DNA from: Pycnococcus provasolii
Lineage: Eukaryota > Chlorophyta > Pseudoscourfieldiophyceae > Pseudoscourfieldiales > Pycnococcaceae
Length of the DNA stretch: 64,000 bases
NCBI GenBank assembly: GCA_938743325.2
Contig: OW568874.1
Coordinates: 186,001-250,000 of the forward strand
Reading direction: 5' to 3'
Position 1 is the stretch's first letter, and each line of letters starts with the position of its first letter. Made by a program: the position numbers and the translations under genes. Below the pieces are notes generated by a model. The model had not been told where the DNA came from. It worked only from the letters and a program-made list of their open reading frames with translations, and did no database searches. This document shows positions 58,200 to 64,000 of this stretch, piece after piece.

Positions 58200-59037
58200 A
58201 TGGTGCGTTTTTTCAACTTTCTTTGCTTTTCCTTTTTAAAGATACATTGCAGGAGAAGGTCGGGTTACCAAAGACGTCGATGATGACAACACACGACGTT
58301 TACTTTATGACTACTGGCGTCCGAGCGCATTTACATGCCCGTGACGATACGTTCATTTTAGATAGTGGATTCTGAGACGTTTTGGCAAACCCGACCTCAT
58401 GCTTCGTATTTGCTTTGCCGTTAGGCGTCATTCGATTTCACGCACTCACTCCTTCACACACTGATTTCTTCCTCACCAGCTTACAGTAAGTTAAGTACTA
58501 TTGTAATGGATTTTGCTCATCCAATAATGGAATGGGTTTTTTTAGAATCTTCGTGCGACGGTCGTCCATTCACCATCCAACCCATTCACTGGCGCCGTTC
58601 CCATGTGGTGACACTGCAATATCTCGTCGGGGAACCCACGGAGAATGACGGGCTGGATAGAGTGAGCTGGATTGGGAAAATGGGAAATCAGGGATTTTGG
58701 TGTGATACAAACAGTAGTGGAGGATTTTGATTAACAGCCCAGGTACGTAAATACATTTGTGACGGGATTTGTTTTGAAGAATGGATCAATCGTGCCCGTG
58801 ACGCGCGCCTATATCACACCGCCTTGCGACGTGTCACCGACTGCCCGCGCACCATGTAGACGCGCATTCGGCCTCGCGTCATCGGGAGTGCTTTGGTGAA
58901 CATGTCAGCAGCGTTTTTGCATCACGCTGGGTACTCATGACCAGCTCCAATCTAGAGGAGAACTACTGATACTAGGAAAGATAAACATTTACAATATAGT
59001 TAAGTGAACGGTAAACGCACAAACGAACGCCGTCATC
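58200..59037. other. Intergenic region between convergent genes
   Basis: About 840 bp. Contains a copia fossil (separate entry). The rest shows no supported gene; a 74-codon frame at 58506-58730 is not convincing. Confidence 0.5.
58810..58935 (-). mobile_element. Ty1/copia retrotransposon fossil (RNase H end)
   Basis: On the minus strand the sequence reads NAADMFTKALP followed by a short basic tail, the hallmark end of copia reverse transcriptase-RNase H. Only this short piece is recognisable; the element is broken and old. Confidence 0.55.
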
Positions 59038-60447
59038 TTAGAACATATCCGAAACGACTTGGTCCGTTTCCCATCCGCATACGTCCGCAAAGTCATCCCA
59101 TACATTCGCAGGGCGTTCCGATTGACTACCTCTCTGCAAGTCCACATCTCCACGGTTGTTTTGCTGAGACTTGCTCTTCGATACCAACTTTCCACCAAAC
59201 CTTGGATGCCTCAAGTCGCCGCTCGCCGCATCCTCGCACCGACGAAATGGCTCCGGTTGGGCGGCACGGCGATTGAGGATGCCGCGGATGGGATCCCTGA
59301 GGCTTGGGACGTCAACACTTGGCCGACTCGTGTGGCTACTTGCCGGCCTGCCCACGGCAACGATTGGAACCTCCGACGGCGTCCTGATGTGTCGCTCGAA
59401 CTTGCGAGCACTAGATATGTTTCGCCCAGATGGTGGCCTACTGGACGCCGGCGACGTCGAAGTCGATTTGGCAGCGAGCGGTGCCTTTGCTGTTTCCAGC
59501 GTAGGAGAAGCCTTGGCATCTTGTTCAGCGTCAACATTTGGCACTAACTTGCCACCCCCAAGCGTCACGTTACGCGGCTTTGGTATGTTCGCCGGTCGCG
59601 GCGCACTCTTTCGCGGCAACCTCTGATCCACGCCATGCGCAGACGTCGACCACGGGTTAGGCTGGCCTGAGAGTTGCTCGACCATAGCATCAAACATCTG
59701 GACACCGAGACTGCGCTTGTCGTTGCGAGCAGTCTGCACACGTGCGATTCGTTTACCTTGCCCGATAATGCTGGCGTCAGGCATGTCTGCCACAGCGCGT
59801 GGCGAGCGCGCAGCCGTCGGCTCCCACGGAAGCGGCGGCGGCGGCGGCGGCGGCGGCACGTCCTGCGAGCGTTTATACATGTGCTGCGTAGATACCTCGC
59901 GGTGTGTTCGCGAACCTGTACTTTGCACCGCTTCCGACTTGCGACTTGAACCATACAGCGCACTTCTCGTCGCCTCTGTTCTAACAATGTGTGATTTCGA
60001 CTGAGCGGCGTCGTGGCCAAGGGAGTCCCGCGAGTTGACTCGCACTAATACCCGCGGGACGTTACGGTTCGCCGGGTTGGTAACCGGAGGCAGCGTCTCG
60101 GTCTTCATCTCTGAAAAGGGCAGTGGCAGCATCGAGAATCCTAGCAGTGCTCTCGCAGTCGTTCCGCTGGCCGGTCTGGCTGGTCGCGTCCTGCTCTCCG
60201 TGGCCGGTCTGGCTGGTCGCGTCCTGCTCTCCGCCGCCTCCATCAGCAGCGCCGCCGTTCCTGCCCCTCCACCTCGTGACGCCTGTTGCGCGTAGTCAAC
60301 GGAGACGGTGGATGTGTGCGTTGCTGACCTCTGTACTAGACCCTGCGATCCGCGTCTTGGGCTGGTGTTATGTCTGTTGGTGACCGGCACGGTCGGCGGC
60401 CTGTCCCAGCCTAGCGGTGTAAAGTTCAAGGTTGTGTGCGCCACCAT
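59038..60447 (-). CDS. Disordered protein of unknown function, 469 aa
   Basis: Not recognised. One open frame from ATG 60447. Low in hydrophobic residues, rich in Arg, Ser, Pro and Ala, with a direct repeat RTRPARPATES/RTRPARPASGT at about 73-93 and a Pro run near 205. Short ordered-looking segments are the N-terminus (TLNFTPLGWDRPPTVPV), KRSLGVQMFDAMVEQLSGQP near 245 and the C-terminal VWDDFADVCGWETDQVVSDM. The last is a candidate binding helix. Its length and biased coding composition argue for a real gene, but nothing assigns a role. Confidence 0.6.
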   Translation of the reverse strand: MVAHTTLNFTPLGWDRPPTVPVTNRHNTSPRRGSQGLVQRSATHTSTVSVDYAQQASRGGGAGTAALLMEAAESRTRPARPATESRTRPARPASGTTARALLGFSMLPLPFSEMKTETLPPVTNPANRNVPRVLVRVNSRDSLGHDAAQSKSHIVRTEATRSALYGSSRKSEAVQSTGSRTHREVSTQHMYKRSQDVPPPPPPPPLPWEPTAARSPRAVADMPDASIIGQGKRIARVQTARNDKRSLGVQMFDAMVEQLSGQPNPWSTSAHGVDQRLPRKSAPRPANIPKPRNVTLGGGKLVPNVDAEQDAKASPTLETAKAPLAAKSTSTSPASSRPPSGRNISSARKFERHIRTPSEVPIVAVGRPASSHTSRPSVDVPSLRDPIRGILNRRAAQPEPFRRCEDAASGDLRHPRFGGKLVSKSKSQQNNRGDVDLQRGSQSERPANVWDDFADVCGWETDQVVSDMF

Positions 60448-61960
60448 AGTACGGTCAGGTTACGGCAGCCTGCCGAGCCAGCCTCGCACACAAACGCACA
60501 CTAAGTCACGCGCCTGAAACGAAGCGCGGCCACAAGAACGGAAGCGCAGCCTTAAGAGCTCAGCTGAGGCTTAAGACGCGCGGCGCCGTCCGATGACGCC
60601 AAGTAGCAGCGCCGAAGTCAGGCCCCAAACGTTGACCTTCCTGATCAATTATAGTAAGGTTTATACCGCCTCAACACACGGCGGATTTGCTCCATGAGCA
60701 GTACACAATTACACATTACACATACAGTAGAGGATGATCGAAGGTCGTAAGAACTACCTATGCCGGCCTCCTTGCCCGTTTTTCCTTGGTCAACGACTGG
60801 TTTGCTTGTTGTCAGGCTGGCAACGCATTCCGCTTGAAACAGCGGTTGGGTACTATACAAGCTTGCTCGCATACTGTAAGTTACTGTACCACCGCTGTCC
60901 TTGGAACATAGTATGTACTACTCTTATTTCAATTTCAATTGGGAAAGGTGGATCGCCAACGAAACGTACAGTACCACTCGACGAACCGGCATTCTTCGTT
61001 CCGCCTTCCGCCTATATGTAGAACTATGTAGAAAACGAACCGGCAAACCTCTAATAAAGGTTTATGGTATTGCAAACTTCAACCGACCATGTCCTGGGGA
61101 AGGTTTTTCTCCAAAATTCTCCCCAAGATCTCTCAAATAGCGAAAAATTCTTTTCGATTTTCCCCGACACCCGACAACGGTCCCAGAAAAATTCTCTCTG
61201 ATTCGTGACAGAATTCTCCCCGAAAAGTTTTCCCGAAAAACTTTCCCCGGACATGGTCGGTTGAAGTTTGCAATAATTGTCTATGGCAAACTTTAAACTT
61301 AACCAACGAACGCCACGAACCTGAATCCACTGACTGATTTATCATTTATAGAACTATGAATGGCGACATCATCCATCACGAGACAAACCCAAGTGACTAC
61401 CTTTAGTGAGCTCAGCTTTATTTGTGAACTCACGCAAATTGTCGAATAGAGCGTTGAATTCATCCATGGCCGCCGCTTGCAGTACAGCAGTATAGGTACT
61501 ACATACAGTGAAGCATCCTCACCGGCTCCCCATCCAGCCAGCCATCTTGAAAGTTGAATCTTGCCTTCGATCTTCTTGGCCTTGCAAGGTAAGGTGCACG
61601 CGTCAATAGCCTCAAACTTCAAACTAGCTTAAACTTCGTGAATCGTGGTCAGGATCCGTAATTTAAGAGCCAGCTTATCATATTACCACTCAGCCAATAC
61701 TGTAAGTACCGTCTGTGCAGTGTGCTCTCCTCCTCCACAGCTCAACAGCTCGCGGCCTCAAACGCGAAGTTTACGCGAACAACGTCTTGAGCACGTCTCC
61801 GCCCGCTCCCCCCATAATCTCTTCCCCATCCCATCCATCTCGCAGGATTCTGCGGATATCTCCTAAACTCCTTTTGAACTTCATTCTGTCATTGCGGCTA
61901 CTGTACAGGTGTCTCAAGAAGGGTGGCTCTTACAGGTGTCTCTCCCTACAAGGGTCCCTT
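60448..61960. promoter_or_regulatory. Long divergent intergenic region with a MITE
   Basis: About 1.5 kb, AT-rich in its middle. Holds the 204-bp inverted-repeat element at 61070-61273. No gene is supported; short frames at 60734-61021 and 61299-61622 lack conserved features. Confidence 0.5.
61070..61273. mobile_element. MITE-like non-autonomous DNA transposon with TA target duplication
   Basis: The left end TTGCAAACTTCAACCGACCA is the exact inverse of the right end; the perfect inverted repeat is about 25 bp and continues imperfectly to ~45 bp. TA flanks both ends (61068-61069 and 61274-61275). The inside is AT-rich, with more inverted AATTCTCCCC-type motifs and no coding capacity. The TA duplication suggests mobilisation by a Tc1/mariner-like or other TA-targeting transposase. 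Near-perfect ends suggest fairly recent insertion. Confidence 0.85.
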
Positions 61961-62519
61961 ATGGATAGCGCCATGGATAGGGTCATGGCCACCACACAGC
62001 CGGGTTCCCAGATGGAGCGCGAGCTATCCCTCGTGGGACTCGTCGAAGTCGGCGTGGATGGCGGCAGCGAGTGTCCGGCGACGGCGGAGGAGCTCTATGC
62101 ACAAACCAAGGCGGCGAGAGGCGCAATGACGCGGGCTCTGTCCACGCCGACGCTCGCGTACGCTGCCAACAGTCAAACGGCCGCAGGGAGACGAGCAGGC
62201 GCTGGTGGAGTACTGCCAACACCAGCCGCGATGCCCCGGTGCGCGTCAACGACGAGACTGCAAATGACGTCCACCAAGCCGACGCTGCAACATCAGGCGC
62301 AGTGGAGTGCCGCGCGACTTTCGAGGAGGGCGTGCCGTGTGTTTCCCATCGCGATCTTCGCCATCTTATTCCTGCACGCCGTCAGCTGCGGGTTTCTCTT
62401 CTGCGTACACCTTCCCATTGCCAGACCAGGCGTGTGGTCGTCACGCCAAGCTGAAGATGATCGCGGCTTCAACGCAAGGAGGAGCAGAGCAGGCAGTGGC
62501 GTAAGTGGCCGAGGAAGAG

Positions 62520-62559
<40 letters not shown>

Positions 62560-64000
62560 ACAACAACAGAGCACGTCGGACTCGATCGATCGACAACCAC
62601 CACACCCCAACGGCGCAAATAACACCACTGCTGCCGCCGCCGATGCCTCGTCATCCAGCGCCGCCGGTGGTGGGTACTATGACGATAGTTCCGACTTCAG
62701 CTCGCGTAGTCGGCCGCCGAACCTCATTCCCGACGTCCTCCACCAGACGTATCGCACCAAGGCGCTGCCCAGCAACCTGATCGCGCTGATGGACACCTGG
62801 AAGAAGATGAACCCAGACTTCTCGTTCCGCTTCTACGACGATGCTGCTTGCCTCGCATTCGTTCGGCGCGAATTTCCAGAGTACTTCGACGCGTATGTGG
62901 CACTGCCCAAGTCGGTGGAGCGCAGCGACTTTTTCAGATATATGGTCGTGCTCAGGCTCGGCGGGTACTACGCCGACGTCGACACGGAATGCCGCAGCCC
63001 GCTATCGGGACTTGCACGGCAAACAGACACTCTCATCGTCGGCTGGGAAGGTGAGTTTCACACGTTCGAAGAGGCGGAGGAACGCCGGTTCGTGCGGCAG
63101 AGGCAAGTTCTGCAGTGGACATTCGCCGCTGCGCCCGGGCATCCAGCGCTGCGCGACGCGTGCGATCGCATCGCCGAGCACGCGCGCGAGAAGTTCAGCA
63201 ACAACACGAACGCGGACACGCTGCAGAAAACAGGGCCAGGCATGTGGACGGACGTGGTTATGCTCGCCGCAAGCCATCATCCGTCATCGCCAAGAGATCC
63301 GTGGGGCGTACGCTTCCTTCCTCGCGTTTCCTTCGGCGCGCATCCGAAAGGACAGGACGGCGTGAGCCCAAATAGTCCAGATGTTCTCGTACAACACAAG
63401 TTCGTTGGGAGCTGGAAGGCACATCCGTTTCGCAACCCATTCGCGAGCAAAATCCCATCACAGATTAAGCAAATCACCAAGCCGGATTCTTGGCGTGCCG
63501 CTGCGGCGGCTGTGAGCATGCTCTGGGACCCACCTTTCGACGCCTTTGTCTTCCCCGCAGGTTCCGCCGCGGCACCGCGTGGCAGCCCCACGGCGGTGGC
63601 GAGCCGCTCTCTGACGATGTTTGGTCGATGGCACCTTGAGTCGGAGGCGCCGCCTCGGGGCGCTGGTATCGCCGAGATGGCGGTTCGTGCGCTCGAGTCG
63701 AACGGCGGCGGGCTTGTGACCATCACACCAGGACTCGGCGTTGTCGCCCTCGCCGCGGCGGCACGCAAGCACGTCGTGACTGCGCTGGTACCCACAACTA
63801 ACAGCACTCCATCGTCTGAGCTGTTCAACCACGCTCTGAATCGAAACGGTTTCCGCCGCGACGGCTCGGTGGCTGTGGTGGAGGTGCGCAAAGACTCCGC
63901 GTGGCTGCCAAATGTCACGGAGAGCAAAGTAAGTGCGGTGCATCTCGGCGCGGTGGACCCATCACACCCTGGTGGTTGGGAGATTTGGGGCTTCGACGCA
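61961..64000 (+). CDS. GT32 (OCH1-like) Golgi glycosyltransferase, 3' end outside window
   Basis: Open from ATG 61961 to the right edge (680 codons). Type II membrane layout: a cytosolic N-terminus of ~126 residues, a membrane segment at about 127-150 (VFPIAIFAILFLHAVSCGFL), and a lumenal stem with six Asp-His repeats (DHDHDHDHDHDH near 186-197). The glycosyltransferase sugar-binding domain starts near 254: IPDVLHQTYRTKALP, DTWKKMNPDFSFRFYDD, SDFFRYMVVLRLGGYYADVD. The DxD is Asp339-Val-Asp341, the metal/nucleotide-sugar site of family GT32. A second region after about 500 may be a separate domain (ITPGLGVVALAAAARKHVVT). Donor and acceptor cannot be read from sequence. Further in-frame ATGs lie at 61973 and 61985. 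Confidence 0.85.

Noticed and set aside
58506-58730. 74-codon frame as a small gene
   Set aside because: No homology recognised and adjacent to retroelement debris; could be decayed element sequence, but there is no evidence either way.
1-64000. tRNA, rRNA or snRNA genes
   Set aside because: I looked through the intergenic stretches for T-loop and cloverleaf patterns and found none that I could support by eye.

Overview
This is a nuclear-genome window from a photosynthetic eukaryote, most likely a green alga of prasinophyte grade. The support is: a nuclear-encoded plastid sigma factor, a phytol-kinase-like enzyme, a plastid PPR protein and a Rubisco-small-subunit-like domain protein; GT-AG introns, few and short (three found: 139, 117 and 83 nt); a proline-rich wall-type glycoprotein; and three cilium genes (CFAP221, CFAP299, IFT38), so the lineage can build flagella. 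The species is not determined. Interstitial repeats of the TTAGGG type occur throughout, but this is not a chromosome end.

There are 31 protein-coding genes that I can support, packed head-to-head and tail-to-tail. Left to right: CFAP221(-, runs off the left edge), CFAP299(+), phytol/farnesol kinase(-), plastid sigma factor(+), SM protein like SCFD2(-), a membrane protein(+), a proline-rich glycoprotein(-), a low-complexity protein(+), a coiled-coil membrane protein(-), a fused oxidase-cyclopropane fatty acid synthase(+), a PPR protein(-), an LRR protein(-), selenoprotein U(+), two paralogous multipass membrane proteins facing each other (+,-), HRD1(+), an unknown(-), a BAG6-like UBL/ZZ protein(+), PSME3IP1/FAM192A(+), ESF2/ABT1(-), RanBP1(+), IFT38(-), KEOPS Pcc1(+), TrmK-like methyltransferase(-), a GNAT(+), an RbcS-like-domain protein(+), YJU2(-), eIF6(+), a thylakoid-type membrane protein(+), a disordered unknown(-), and a GT32 glycosyltransferase(+, runs off the right edge).

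The strongest observations are: (1) a selenoprotein U gene in which the UxxC selenocysteine is an in-frame TGA, with a SECIS-like hairpin 3' of the stop; (2) a plastid-type protein ending in a Rubisco small-subunit-like domain, a candidate Rubisco-binding or pyrenoid factor; (3) telomere-like repeat arrays found only in intergenic regions between divergent genes (8 of 13) and in none of the convergent ones, in a region where 25 of 30 neighbouring gene pairs are on opposite strands; (4) a 204-bp MITE with a TA duplication. Two short Ty1/copia fossils are also present. The genes do not form one pathway; they are a mixed set of housekeeping, plastid, cilium and ubiquitin/ER-quality-control genes.
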